Assembly (NCBI RefSeq): GCF_039697315.1
Contig: NZ_CP155619.1
Coordinates: forward strand, 5,704,001-5,768,000
Direction: 5' to 3'
From: Pseudomonas abietaniphila
GTDB lineage: Bacteria > Pseudomonadota > Gammaproteobacteria > Pseudomonadales > Pseudomonadaceae
DNA: 64,000 nucleotides
Shown here: piece by piece, positions 26,491 to 36,173 of the stretch
How the letters are laid out: each line of letters opens with the position of its first letter
Position numbering within the stretch: the stretch's first letter is position 1
Program-made: the position numbers and the translations under genes
The notes under the pieces: model-generated
What the model saw: only the letters and a program-made list of their open reading frames with translations
The model's database searches: none
What the model was told of the DNA's origin: nothing

Positions 26491-27123
26491 TCACATCGGT
26501 GGCGTCACGCCATTCTCTCCCGCGGAGACCGAGACGGCGTTCAATGCACCGTCTTCGGCTTTCTGTGCCTGCAAAACGACTTTCACGCCGGGCTTGAGCA
26601 GGCTTCGGTCGGCGGGCACCAGATTGACGATCGGCACGTCATCCGGGATGACAATCTTCTTTTGACCGCCCTTGTAGTTCACCGTGATGGTGCGACCGTT
26701 ACTCATCACCAGGTCACCCACCGAGCCGTTGGTCATGGTGCTGTCCTTGCCCAGATCGAACGCCCGGTGACCATCGCCTGTGCCGGCCATTTCAGGCGGG
26801 AACACATGAACCTCGAGTGCCTTGAGCGTGCCGTCCGGCTGTGGAACCGCCGCTGAGCCGATGTAGCTGCCGGGTTTGATCTCGGACACCTGGGCAAGGG
26901 TCACGCCACGGACCTGGGTGTCCTTGGTCAAATTTATCTGCAGGTCCTCACCTCGGTTGCTATGCATCTTGAGCAGGTCTCCTTCGACGGCGGTAATCGC
27001 CCCGCGTACCCGAGTCGGCTTGGCATCATCGGCGTTCGAAGGTGCGGCGATCATCAGCGCCGACACCAGCAGGCTTGATACCAGAAAGGTGTCACGCAGT
27101 CGTTTGCCAGTGGTTGTTTTCAT
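26491..27123 (-). CDS. Secreted protein, DUF5666-like
   Basis: 210 residues with a signal peptide (cleavage near SNADD). The segment TRVRGAITAVEGDLLKMHSNRGEDLQINLTKDTQVRGVT looks like a DUF5666-type small beta barrel; the second half seems a related repeat. It may bind or expose a ligand in the periplasm; function unknown. The ABC importer gene is divergent, about 290 bp away, with AT-rich promoter DNA between. Confidence 0.6.
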   Translation of the reverse strand: MKTTTGKRLRDTFLVSSLLVSALMIAAPSNADDAKPTRVRGAITAVEGDLLKMHSNRGEDLQINLTKDTQVRGVTLAQVSEIKPGSYIGSAAVPQPDGTLKALEVHVFPPEMAGTGDGHRAFDLGKDSTMTNGSVGDLVMSNGRTITVNYKGGQKKIVIPDDVPIVNLVPADRSLLKPGVKVVLQAQKAEDGALNAVSVSAGENGVTPPM

Positions 27124-27414
27124 GGGATCACAGTCCTGTGTGGGTTAACGAGTGCCGAGCTTAGCGCTGCTGGTGAGTGGGGTGGATGACATCACTGTCA
27201 GAAATGCTCGACCGCGCCCGTTCGGCGCTCGACAGCATGCGTCGGACTGTCTTCCTTTACATAGATTAATTGCATAGTCATTTAGACTAAAAATGAATTT
27301 AAGTAATTAAAAATCAGATGATAGGGTTTTAAGCAGGTCCTGATTCCGTAACGAACGGTTATTAAGGATTTCAGGTGACCGCGCCCATTTCATTCATTTG
27401 GTAAAGGAACACCC

Positions 27415-28497
27415 ATGGCCGTATTCGATCATCTGAGCCGCCGCCGTCTGCTGGGGTTGGCGGGCGCTGCACTGGCTTCACCCTTGTTGCTGTCGCTGCC
27501 GCGCGGGGTCCTGGCTGCCGATGAGCATGCCGAACATGCGGCCCATGGTGCAGAAGCGTCGGGTGAACCAGCGGGGACGGGAGATTTCATTCGGCTCGAC
27601 CAGCCTCGTGCCCTCAAGCTCGCCATTAACCTCAATGCGGTGTGCCTCGCGCCGGTGGTGATTGCCCACGGGCAGGGGTTCTTCAAGAAGCACAATCTGG
27701 ATGTCGAACTGGTGAACTTTGGCAACTCCACAGAAGTGTTGCTGGAGGCCATCGCCACCGGTAAGGCGGATGCAGGCATCGGTATGGCGCTGCGCTGGCT
27801 CAAGGCGCTGGAGCAGGGATTCGACGTCAAGCTGACGGCGGGTACGCATGGCGGGTGCCTGCGCTTGCTGAGTGCTGCCAACGGTGGGATCAGCCGGCTG
27901 GAAGACCTCAAGGGCAAGGCGATCGGCGTGACCGATATGGCCAGTCCCGACCGCAACTTCTTCTCAATCCTGCTGAAAAAACACGGCGTCGACCCGGTGC
28001 GCGATGTCGAGTGGCGGCTGTATCCCTCCGACCTGCTTGGAACGGCCCTTGAGCGAGGTGAAGTGCAGGCCGTCAGCGGCAGTGATCCGTTCATGTACCG
28101 GCTGATCAATGCCGGTAAGGCACGGGAGCTGTCGACCAATCTGGTGGAGGAGTACGCCAATCTCAGCTGCTGCGTGGTGGGCGTCACCGGCAAGCTGGCC
28201 AGGGACGAAAAGCGCGTAGTGGCTGCCTTGACGCAGGCGATTCTGGAAGCCCACGACTATTCGGTCAAACACCCTGAAGAAGTCGCCAAGGGATTTCAGG
28301 CATACGCCCTGAATACGACGACCGAAGAAGTGGTGGCCATTCTTCATGACCACACCCACGGCCATCATGCGGTCGGTGCTGCTTTGACGGCGGAAATCGC
28401 GACCTATGTACGGGATCTCAAGACCGTCGAAGTGATCCGTCAGAGCACGGATGCCAATACATTCGCCGGGGAGATCACTGCCGATGTCTTCAGCTGA
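27415..28497 (+). CDS. NitT/TauT-type ABC importer, substrate-binding protein
   Basis: 360 residues. The N-terminus has a twin-arginine-like signal (SRRRLLGLAGAALASP), then a His-rich segment (ADEHAEHAAHGAE). The body has the SsuA/TauA/NrtA fold (LKLAINLNAVCLAPVVIAHGQGFFKKHNLDVELV), with THGGCLRLL and NLSCCVVGV motifs and a second His cluster HDHTHGHH. It is the first gene of a three-gene operon. Family is clear; the ligand (sulfonate, nitrate or a metal-linked compound) is not. Confidence 0.82.
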   Translation: MAVFDHLSRRRLLGLAGAALASPLLLSLPRGVLAADEHAEHAAHGAEASGEPAGTGDFIRLDQPRALKLAINLNAVCLAPVVIAHGQGFFKKHNLDVELVNFGNSTEVLLEAIATGKADAGIGMALRWLKALEQGFDVKLTAGTHGGCLRLLSAANGGISRLEDLKGKAIGVTDMASPDRNFFSILLKKHGVDPVRDVEWRLYPSDLLGTALERGEVQAVSGSDPFMYRLINAGKARELSTNLVEEYANLSCCVVGVTGKLARDEKRVVAALTQAILEAHDYSVKHPEEVAKGFQAYALNTTTEEVVAILHDHTHGHHAVGAALTAEIATYVRDLKTVEVIRQSTDANTFAGEITADVFS

Positions 28498-29482
28498 GTG
28501 GGTAGAGGCAGTCACGCCGGTAAAGGCCTCATCGCCGCGTCTTTGGTTGTCAGGGCTGGTGGCTCCGTCGGCCTGGATTACAGCGGCGGCGTTGGTTGCG
28601 TGGTGGCCCAATGCGACGCGTCAGTGGCCGATGACGCAGGGATTGGCCAACCTTTGCCTGGGAATCGCCGCGCTGATTATCCTGGCGGTGATGCTAGGTC
28701 GATGGTCTGAGCGGCTGGGAAGGCGGATGCGGTCTTACGGCGCCTGGCTGATCGCTTTACCGATTGCGTTGAGCCTGTGGGAGCTGTTCACCGCCAAGCT
28801 CGGCTGGTTGCCGGTGCCGTTCTTCGCGCCGCCTCAGGCATTGTTGGACGTCTATGTCGAAGACTGGCCGCGCCTGGCCGACAGCCTGTTGCACTCGGCG
28901 ATTCTCCTGGGCAGCGGCGTGGCGGTCGGTGCGCTGACCGGGTTTATTGCCGGGGTGGCCATCGGCTGGTCACGCAGCATCGGTTACTGGCTGCACCCGG
29001 TGTTGAGAATCCTCGGGCCGGTGCCCTCTACGGCGCTGCTGCCGCTGTGCTTTTTTCTGTTCCCCAGCAGTTGGAGCGCCAGCGTGTTTCTGATTGCCCT
29101 GGCGACCTGGTTTCCGGTGACGGTGCTGACCTGGTCCGGGGTATCGAGTGTCGATAAGGCCTACTACGACGTGGCGCGTACGCTGGGCGCAACGCAACGC
29201 TTTCTGATCTTCAAGGTGGCAATACCAGCAGCGCTCCCCCACGTGTTCGTCGGGTTGTTCATGGGGTTGGGCGCATCGTTCTCGACGTTGGTGGTGGCGG
29301 AGATGATGGGCGTGAAGTCCGGCATTGGCTGGTACCTGCAATGGGCCCAGGGTTGGGCGGCGTACGCCAACATGTATGCGGCGCTCTTACTCATGGCGCT
29401 GGCGTGTTCAGGCCTGATTTCCGCATTGTTTTTAATCCGTGACCGGCTACTGGCCTGGCAGCAGGGAGCAATGAAATGGTAA
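28484..29482 (+). CDS. ABC importer permease
   Basis: 332 residues, with about seven membrane helices, start inside the 3' end of the binding protein (14-base overlap, GGGAGA eight bases before). The cytoplasmic EAA-type loop reads YYDVARTLGATQRFLIFKVAIPAALPHVFVGL, the docking site for the ATPase. An N-terminal extra helix (about 20-40) precedes the BPD_transp_1 core. Confidence 0.85.
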   Translation: MSSAEWVEAVTPVKASSPRLWLSGLVAPSAWITAAALVAWWPNATRQWPMTQGLANLCLGIAALIILAVMLGRWSERLGRRMRSYGAWLIALPIALSLWELFTAKLGWLPVPFFAPPQALLDVYVEDWPRLADSLLHSAILLGSGVAVGALTGFIAGVAIGWSRSIGYWLHPVLRILGPVPSTALLPLCFFLFPSSWSASVFLIALATWFPVTVLTWSGVSSVDKAYYDVARTLGATQRFLIFKVAIPAALPHVFVGLFMGLGASFSTLVVAEMMGVKSGIGWYLQWAQGWAAYANMYAALLLMALACSGLISALFLIRDRLLAWQQGAMKW

Positions 29483-30270
29483 GCACCGCGCGTGCGGCAA
29501 GTGCCGGGCAAAGCCCAGGCCTGGCGTTGCACATCGATACACTCAGTCATGGATTTTCCCTGGAGGGGCACCGACTTCCGGTGCTGGAGCACGTATCGCT
29601 CGATGTGGCGCCGGGAGAGTTCGTCGCGCTCTTGGGGCCGTCCGGGTGCGGTAAATCCACGCTGTTGAGATTGGTCGCGGGTCTGGAAACGGCTGATCGA
29701 GGAACGTTGCAGGCTGACGGCACCGAGATCACGGGCCCCGATCCCAGTCGCGTGGTGGTTTTTCAGGACCCGACCCTCTATCCCTGGCGCAAGGTCTGGG
29801 ACAACGTTGCCTTGGGCCTTGAAGCCCAAGGGTTACTCAAGACGACGCGAGGGAAGGTCGATCAGGCGCTGGCGAAGGTGGGCCTGAGTGAGTTCGCGCG
29901 TGCTTATCCGCGGCAATTGTCGGGCGGGATGGCGCAACGTGTGGCCTTGGCCCGGGCGCTGGTGAACGAGCCGCGCTTGCTGATTCTCGACGAACCGCTG
30001 GGCAAGCTCGATTCATTGACGCGCATCGCGATGCAGCAGGAACTGGTCGATCTCTGGCAGCGCCAGGGCTACACCGTGCTGCTGGTGACCCACGATGTCG
30101 AAGAGGCGTTGCTGCTGGCCAATCGCGTCATCGTATTCAGCGATCGGCCGGCAACGATCAAGGCTGAGCTCACCATCGAGCGCGACTACCCGCGACACCG
30201 GGACGATCCGTATCTGCTGGACTTGCGCAAAGAGATTCTCGGTCTTCTGGGGTTGGGCGAGCGCTGGTAG
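29476..30270 (+). CDS. ABC importer ATPase
   Basis: 264 residues. Walker A LGPSGCGKST, Q-loop VFQDPTLYPW, signature LSGGMAQRVALARAL, Walker B LLILDEPLGKLD and H-loop VTHDVEEAL all present, so it is active in principle. It overlaps the permease by seven bases, indicating coupling. Fits the nitrate/sulfonate/bicarbonate (SsuB/TauB) family. Confidence 0.9.
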   Translation: MVSTARAASAGQSPGLALHIDTLSHGFSLEGHRLPVLEHVSLDVAPGEFVALLGPSGCGKSTLLRLVAGLETADRGTLQADGTEITGPDPSRVVVFQDPTLYPWRKVWDNVALGLEAQGLLKTTRGKVDQALAKVGLSEFARAYPRQLSGGMAQRVALARALVNEPRLLILDEPLGKLDSLTRIAMQQELVDLWQRQGYTVLLVTHDVEEALLLANRVIVFSDRPATIKAELTIERDYPRHRDDPYLLDLRKEILGLLGLGERW

Positions 30271-30278
30271 AAGTCGGC

Positions 30279-30308
30279 GAGCGCGCTGTTTCGAGTAACA
30301 GCGCGCTC
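30279..30308. terminator. Hairpin between converging operons
   Basis: GAGCGCGCTGTT and AACAGCGCGCTC form a nearly perfect stem between the ABC operon and dacB, which converge. There is no T run on either side, so it may block transcription from both sides or work with Rho. Confidence 0.5.
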
Positions 30309-30321
30309 GAGGTCTGGAGGG

Positions 30322-31788
30322 TTACTGCTGCAACGAGATGGCGGTGTTGGCCAGTTTCGGCTGATTGAACATGCTGACCAACACTTCATCAAGCACCGAC
30401 GACGCGCCCCATGGACGTGGGTCGTTCAGGATCGCGACGACGACCCAGGTGTTGCCGTTGCTGTCGCGGCTGAAGCCGGCAATCGCACGGACGGTATTCA
30501 GGGTGCCGGTCTTGATGTGTGCTTCGCCCCGCAAGGCGGTCCGTTTCAGGCGTTTGCGCATGGTGCCGTCCATGCCTGCCAGCGGCAGCGAGCTCATGAA
30601 CTCTGCCTGATAGGGGCTGTTCCACGCGGCTTGAAGCATCTGCGCCATTTCACGGGCGCTGACCCGCTCGGCGCGAGACAGACCTGAACCGTTTTCCATG
30701 ACCAGATGCGGCGCGGTGATGCCTTTTTTCGCCAGCCACTGACGAATCACGCGCTGCGCGGCCTTGGCGTCGTCGCCGTCGGCCTCGTTGCGGAACTCCG
30801 ATCCCAGGCTCAGGAATAGCTGCTGGGCCATGGTGTTGTTACTGAATTTGTTGATGTCGCGAATGATCTCGGCCAAGTCTGGCGAGTAGGCTTTGGCCAG
30901 CAACTTTGCGCCGCCAGGCACGACGTCCAGACGGTCCTTGCCGAGGATCGTGCCGCCCAGTTCCTGCCAGATGGCGCGCACGGCGCCGGCGGTGTAGGTC
31001 GGATGATCGAGCAGCGACAGATACGTCTGCGAGTTGCAGCCGTCGCCCAGTTGGCCGGACACCGTGACCGTAATGCCGCCATCGGCCTCCGGAACCGGGT
31101 TATACAGGACGTCGCCTGTGCACTTGTTCGAGGACAGCGCCTTGACCTGATTATTGATGTGGATCGCGGCAATCGGCGGCTCCACCGACACCAGAATCTT
31201 GCCGCCATCGTTGCGGGTCACGAAGCGCAGGGCCTTGAGGTTGACCATCAACGAATCCGGGCGAACCAGAAACGGCTTGTTCTTGTCATTGCCGTCGTCA
31301 TCGAACACCGGCAATTGCGGCTGAATGAAGTGGCTGCGGTCCAGGACCAGATCACCCGTGATCTGTTGCACACCGTTGGCGCGCAGATCACGCATCAACA
31401 GCCAGAGTTTCTCCATGTTCAGCTTCGGATCGCCGCCTCCCTTGAGGTAGAGGTTGCCGCGCAACACGCCATTGCTCAGCGTCCCGTCGGTGTAGAACTC
31501 GGTTTTCCACTGATGGGTCGGGCCGAGCATTTCCAGCGCTGCGTACGTGGTCACCAGCTTCATGGTCGAAGCCGGGTTGACCGACACGTCGGCGTTGAAC
31601 ACGGTCGGGGTGCCTGGCCCGGTGACAGGCAACATGACCAGCGACAGGGCGTTGTTATCGAGCTTGCTCGCCTTAATGGCTTCTTGAACCTTGGGAGGCA
31701 GTGCGGTGTTGATCGGGGCAGCAGAAACGCAGAATGAAATCGGCAGGAGCAGGGAGGCGAAAAACAGGGGACGCAAAGACTTGATCAT
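30322..31788 (-). CDS. dacB: D-alanyl-D-alanine carboxypeptidase/endopeptidase (PBP4)
   Basis: 488 residues with a signal peptide (cleavage near VSAAP). The PBP triad is in order: PASTMK (nucleophile Ser), SNN in FSNNTMAQQL and KTG in HIKTGTLN. The large insertion between the first two motifs is typical of PBP4. It trims stem-peptide cross-links in the periplasm. In P. aeruginosa dacB is next to yggL in the same divergent layout, as here. Confidence 0.9.
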   Translation of the reverse strand: MIKSLRPLFFASLLLPISFCVSAAPINTALPPKVQEAIKASKLDNNALSLVMLPVTGPGTPTVFNADVSVNPASTMKLVTTYAALEMLGPTHQWKTEFYTDGTLSNGVLRGNLYLKGGGDPKLNMEKLWLLMRDLRANGVQQITGDLVLDRSHFIQPQLPVFDDDGNDKNKPFLVRPDSLMVNLKALRFVTRNDGGKILVSVEPPIAAIHINNQVKALSSNKCTGDVLYNPVPEADGGITVTVSGQLGDGCNSQTYLSLLDHPTYTAGAVRAIWQELGGTILGKDRLDVVPGGAKLLAKAYSPDLAEIIRDINKFSNNTMAQQLFLSLGSEFRNEADGDDAKAAQRVIRQWLAKKGITAPHLVMENGSGLSRAERVSAREMAQMLQAAWNSPYQAEFMSSLPLAGMDGTMRKRLKRTALRGEAHIKTGTLNTVRAIAGFSRDSNGNTWVVVAILNDPRPWGASSVLDEVLVSMFNQPKLANTAISLQQ

Positions 31789-32105
31789 TCAATAAAACCC
31801 TACTGCGCAAAGGCGGGAACAGATGAGGGGATGGATTCCCTCGTGACGTAAAAAAGGAAGCCGAAAAATGTCGACCCTGAGGGCTGAAACATGGCGACCT
31901 GATAAAGCGGCATTATGCCCCAAGCTTTCGTGACTTGCGCCGGGGGACGGCCGTCAAACCCGGCTATTTTTTCAAATGCCACCGGATTGTCACGTTAAAA
32001 CGCGATTTTCTGTGCTGCGTCATCGGCCGATGACGCGGGTTTCGGGCTTTTGTGCGGCCAAGCTGGTAGAGTGCCGCCCGATATTTTACTTTTGAGGATG
32101 TTTCC
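31789..32105. other. Divergent promoter region, dacB/yggL
   Basis: 317 bases between two divergent starts. A few short open frames occur but none has a ribosome binding site or credible composition. Promoters for both genes must lie here; no clean sigma-70 pair or operator was picked out. The stretch before yggL is G+T-rich and carries TTTTACTTTTGAGGA leading into its ribosome binding site. Confidence 0.5.
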
Positions 32106-32450
32106 ATGGCGACTAACCGTTCCCGCCGTCTGCGCAAAAAACTATGCGTGGATGAATTCCAGGAGCTGGGTTTTGAACTGAACCTGGATTTCAAAGAGAA
32201 CCTGGACGATGCGGAGATCGACGCCTTCCTCGACGCCTTCCTGACAGAAGCGATGGATGCCAACGGTCTGGATTACGTCGGCGGCGATGACTTCGGTCTG
32301 GTCTGCCTCGCCAAACGTGGCTCGGTCACCGAAGAGCAGCGCGCAATCGTTGAAAGCTGGTTGAAGGCTCGTGAAGAGCTGACCAAGGTTGAAGTCACCC
32401 CGCTTCAGGACGCCTGGTACCCGGAAAAGCCAATCAACAAGCCTGCCTGA
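32106..32450 (+). CDS. yggL: YggL family 50S-binding protein
   Basis: 114 residues starting MATNRSRRLRKKLCVDEFQELGFELNLDFKENL, the DUF469/YggL signature. P. aeruginosa YggL is reported to bind the 50S subunit. Acidic C-terminal half, basic N-terminus suited to rRNA. GAGGATG lies before the ATG and a strong terminator follows. Confidence 0.9.
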   Translation: MATNRSRRLRKKLCVDEFQELGFELNLDFKENLDDAEIDAFLDAFLTEAMDANGLDYVGGDDFGLVCLAKRGSVTEEQRAIVESWLKAREELTKVEVTPLQDAWYPEKPINKPA

Positions 32451-32468
32451 TCGCAGTCGAGTTGTTGA

Positions 32469-32506
32469 AAAGGGAAGCAGGCGATGAGCCTGCTTTCCTT
32501 TTTTAC
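32469..32506 (+). terminator. Terminator of yggL
   Basis: GGAAGCAGGC and GCCTGCTTTCC pair around GATGA, followed by six T. It also sits at the 3' end of the hybrid kinase on the other strand. Confidence 0.85.
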
Positions 32507-32508
32507 GT

Positions 32509-35500
32509 TCACTGCTCTGTAAACCGCTTGCTTGTCGGCTGCCGCTGCATCAACAGTCCTTGTTCTAGGGCGGCCATTGCCTTCATCAACGCCTCGATGT
32601 GGGCCGAAATGATCGACGCTGAAGCGGCTGCGTCACACGCCTCTTCGAGTCGTTCACACAGATCAATGACGGTGCGTGCGCTGATGATCCGGGCCGCGCC
32701 TTTGATCTTGTGCGCGACGTCCTTGATCGCTTCTGTGCTGCCTCGCGCGCTCACTTCGCCCAATTCTTTGACATCGTCCCGACTGCTGGTGATCAGCTGG
32801 CTGATCAGGTGCTGAATCATTTCCGGACGGTTACCGGTCAATGCTACGATACTTGCCATGTCGAACGCCGCGACGTCTGGCGTCGGGTGCTGGCTGCCTG
32901 GTCTGGCGCCCACCCGAGACAATCGGTCGTTGAGCGCGGTCAGGCTGATCGGTTTGAACAGGCAGTCGTCCATTCCGGCGTCACGGCAGCGCTGCTTCTC
33001 CTCAGGCTGCGCGTTGGCGGTAAAGCCGAGCACGGTGCACGGTGCCTGTGTGTGCTCACGCTCATGGGTGCGTATGGCCCGCGTCAGGTCGTAACCATTC
33101 ATCACCGGCATGTTGCAGTCGACGATCACCAGATCAAAACGGCGGGCCAGCCACCGCTCCAGGCCTTGAGCACCTTGTTCGGCGACATCGCAGCGATGGC
33201 CCAGGAAACCCAGCTGCTGGCACAGCAGCAGGCGATTGGCCGGATGATCGTCGACCACCAGAATGTCCAGCGTCGCGCAGGCGCGCTCATCGTTCTCCCG
33301 CACGGGTGCGAGATTCGCGACCGGATCGAGCGAGGTCAGTTCGAACATCATTCGAACCTGGGTGCCCTGGCCCGGCTGGCTTTCTAGGGACAGTGTGCCG
33401 CCCATCATTTCGCACAGGCTGCGGCAAATGACGAGGCCGAGCCCTGCGCCGGTCCGGGCGAGGTGGCCGCTGTTGTCGGCTTGTGCGAAAGGGGCGAAGA
33501 GGCGCAACTGGTCCTCTTCGGTGATGCCGATACCGCTGTCCTGAATGATGACTTCCAGACGGATCTGTTGCTCGTGAGGCGAGTCTTCAACCTGCAGGCT
33601 GATGCGGATCTGGCCCTGCTGGGTGAACTTGATGGCGTTGCTGATCAGGTTGGAGAGGATCTGTTTGAAGCGCAGGGGATCGATCAGCACGTCGACGTTG
33701 ATCCGGCTGTCCAGATCCAGTTGCAACGTCAGGCTCTTTTGACGCGCGAGGCCATCGAACACCCTGACCACCGATTCCACGAGCTGGCGCAGGTTGGCGC
33801 GCTCGGGGCTCAAGGTCAGGCGCCCGGATTCGATGCGGGCGATGTCGAGAATGTCGCCGATCAGTTCCAGCAGGTCCTTGGCCGAACTGTAGGCGACCTC
33901 AATGGCGGGGCGATCGAGTTGACCTTGATCCGCCCGTTTCAGCGCGAGCTCCAGCATCCCGATGACCGCATTCATCGGCGTGCGTATCTCATGGCTCATG
34001 GTGGCTAGAAAGGTGCTTTTGGCGCGATTGGCGTCATCGGCTTGCTGCTTGGCGGTCTGCAATTCCTCGATCAACTGGCGTCGTTCACTGATGTCGATCC
34101 AGCCGCCGATGATGCCCTGCACCTTACCCAGCGAGTCGCGAAAAGGCAGGATCCAGTGATAGATGGTCAATGACCGGTCGCCGATGTGCAGTGATCGGTC
34201 AAGGATCAGTGGCGTGTCCTGCTCCATGACGGTCTGGTAGTCCGCGACATACTGTCGTGCTTCCTGGGCATCGCTCAGTACGCCATCCAGGATCGTCATT
34301 CCGATCACGTCTTCGCGTTTGGCGGAGAACGCGGTCAGGTAGCTTTCGTTGCACATCTGCAGCAGGCCATCGCGGTCGCGCACGTAGATCGGGTGCGGCG
34401 TGCCGTTGACCAGTGCGCTCATGAACTCGAACTGGTCGCTCAAAGCACGCTCGGCGCGTTCGCGTTGTTTGATCTGACGGCGCATCCAGGCATTCCAGGC
34501 CAGCGAGCCGAACAGCAGAAGGCTGGCGCCGGCGACGATCTGATAGACCAGCAGCTGGTAGTCCTGCCACCCGCCGCGGCCAGGTGGAATGTAGGTCCGC
34601 CAACGGTTGTTGATCACCGCGAGGTCTTCGGGGGCGATGCTCGACAGGGCCTTGTCGATAATGGCGCTGAGTTCCGTGGCATTGCGGGAGGTCGCCATGG
34701 CGATGCGGGCGGGCTCCTGGCCCACGGTGACGCGCATTTGCAAGGCATCGTGAAGGGCGCGAGAGGACAGGAAATAACTGGCGCTGAAAAGCGAGGTGAT
34801 CGTGCCTTCCACTCGGCCGTGAGCGAGCATGTCGAGGGCCTGAGCGGGGTTGTCGACTTCCACGGGATAAATACCGGGGTAGGCCTGCTGCAGGTACGGC
34901 AGGATCGGGCTGCCCAGGGTCAAGGCGACGCGTTTGCCGTCCAGTTGGTCAAGGTTGGCGGGGCTGGAGGTTTGCTTGCGGGTCACCAGCACGAACGGAT
35001 TGTCCATGTACGGGCGGCTGAAGTTGAAGCGATTCTCACGCTCGTCGCTCTGGACCATCGCACCGATCAGATCGGCCTGACCCTGACTGAGCCGGTTCAT
35101 CATGTCGTTCATGCTGGGCGCGTGGGTGACCTCGAATCGCAACCCGGTCCGAAGTCTGATCAGATCGAGCAGGTCGGCGGTCACGCCGCGAAAATTGCCG
35201 CTGGCGTCAAAGAAGGTGAGCGGGGCGTAGGCATCATTTATCACCACCCGGATCGTTGGGTGCTGGGCGATCCAGCGCTCTTCACGCTGGGTCAGTTGCA
35301 ACTTCTGATCGGTCAGCATCAGGTCGCTGCCAGCGCCCCAGCGCTTGGAAATGGCGATGCGCTCCTCAATGGGAATGCCCTTGAGGATCAGGTTCACGAT
35401 CTCCAGCAACGGGGTGTTGTCGGTCCGCACCGCGAAGCTGAAACCATTGGCTTCGTGCTTGCCGAAATTGGCCATCTGCACGTTGTTGAGGTAACCCTTG

Positions 35501-36165
35501 TTGATGACGTAGTGCGTAGAGATGGCGTCGCCCAGGAAGACATCGGCCTGATTGAAGGCGACCGCGTTGATCGCGCTCTGAAACGAGGGAAAGGTCTGCA
35601 GGCGCGCTTTGGGGTACAGCGCCGCGATCTCTTCGGGGGGCAGGTAGTGATACGCCATGCTCAGCCGCAGGGCGTTGAGACCGTCGGTCAACGGGCGGCT
35701 TTCGCCGACGCGCGTCACCAGAACCGGTTGGTCGACCGCATAGGGCGATGACAGCGTGATGTTCTGGTCGGCCGCTTCGTAGCCATTGGCGCTGCCGAGG
35801 AGGTCGATCTCGCCGCTCGCCAACGCCTGGATGGCGAGGTCGCGGGATCCATAGCGCAACACCCTGACCGGCAGGTCCAGCGCGCGCCCGAGGATGCCGA
35901 CGTAATCAGCCGTGAAGCCTTCGTAGTCGTGACCGGTGAGGGTCATGTCGAAAGGGGGGTAGTCCGGTGCTGAGGTGCCCAGAATCAATTCGCGTTTGTT
36001 GCGTACCCACTGCCATTGGGTTCGGTCCAGCGTCACGTCCATGTGCGCGGGGTTGGAGCGACTCAGCAGGGTATAGCGTTCGGCCGCAGCGGGGTCGGCC
36101 TGGGTTGTGATGCTCAGGCACACAAGTACGGCCGCTATCCAATAGTCCTTTATCCCCTTCGACAT
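32509..36165 (-). CDS. rocS2: BvgS-type hybrid sensor kinase (RocS2-like)
   Basis: 1218 residues: signal, two periplasmic SBP_bac_3 domains (about 55-285 and 300-525), a membrane helix (about 545-565), PAS (580-700), HisKA with phospho-His in FLATMSHEIRTPMN, HATPase (GAGLGLVICRS), receiver (DLVIVDCNMPVMNG) and HPt (VAHKIKGAARI). This is the unorthodox phosphorelay plan. ATG at 36165 is chosen; a GTG four codons earlier would overlap the regulator stop (GTGTGA) and is the alternative. Synteny with P. aeruginosa yggL-dacB supports RocS2 identity. Regulator overlap/abutment suggests coupled translation; ligand unknown. Confidence 0.88.
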   Translation of the reverse strand: MSKGIKDYWIAAVLVCLSITTQADPAAAERYTLLSRSNPAHMDVTLDRTQWQWVRNKRELILGTSAPDYPPFDMTLTGHDYEGFTADYVGILGRALDLPVRVLRYGSRDLAIQALASGEIDLLGSANGYEAADQNITLSSPYAVDQPVLVTRVGESRPLTDGLNALRLSMAYHYLPPEEIAALYPKARLQTFPSFQSAINAVAFNQADVFLGDAISTHYVINKGYLNNVQMANFGKHEANGFSFAVRTDNTPLLEIVNLILKGIPIEERIAISKRWGAGSDLMLTDQKLQLTQREERWIAQHPTIRVVINDAYAPLTFFDASGNFRGVTADLLDLIRLRTGLRFEVTHAPSMNDMMNRLSQGQADLIGAMVQSDERENRFNFSRPYMDNPFVLVTRKQTSSPANLDQLDGKRVALTLGSPILPYLQQAYPGIYPVEVDNPAQALDMLAHGRVEGTITSLFSASYFLSSRALHDALQMRVTVGQEPARIAMATSRNATELSAIIDKALSSIAPEDLAVINNRWRTYIPPGRGGWQDYQLLVYQIVAGASLLLFGSLAWNAWMRRQIKQRERAERALSDQFEFMSALVNGTPHPIYVRDRDGLLQMCNESYLTAFSAKREDVIGMTILDGVLSDAQEARQYVADYQTVMEQDTPLILDRSLHIGDRSLTIYHWILPFRDSLGKVQGIIGGWIDISERRQLIEELQTAKQQADDANRAKSTFLATMSHEIRTPMNAVIGMLELALKRADQGQLDRPAIEVAYSSAKDLLELIGDILDIARIESGRLTLSPERANLRQLVESVVRVFDGLARQKSLTLQLDLDSRINVDVLIDPLRFKQILSNLISNAIKFTQQGQIRISLQVEDSPHEQQIRLEVIIQDSGIGITEEDQLRLFAPFAQADNSGHLARTGAGLGLVICRSLCEMMGGTLSLESQPGQGTQVRMMFELTSLDPVANLAPVRENDERACATLDILVVDDHPANRLLLCQQLGFLGHRCDVAEQGAQGLERWLARRFDLVIVDCNMPVMNGYDLTRAIRTHEREHTQAPCTVLGFTANAQPEEKQRCRDAGMDDCLFKPISLTALNDRLSRVGARPGSQHPTPDVAAFDMASIVALTGNRPEMIQHLISQLITSSRDDVKELGEVSARGSTEAIKDVAHKIKGAARIISARTVIDLCERLEEACDAAASASIISAHIEALMKAMAALEQGLLMQRQPTSKRFTEQ

Positions 36166-36173
36166 CCTGTTTC

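Noticed and set aside
31800..31982. 60-codon frame in the dacB/yggL gap
   Set aside because: No ribosome binding site; occupies the promoter region of dacB.
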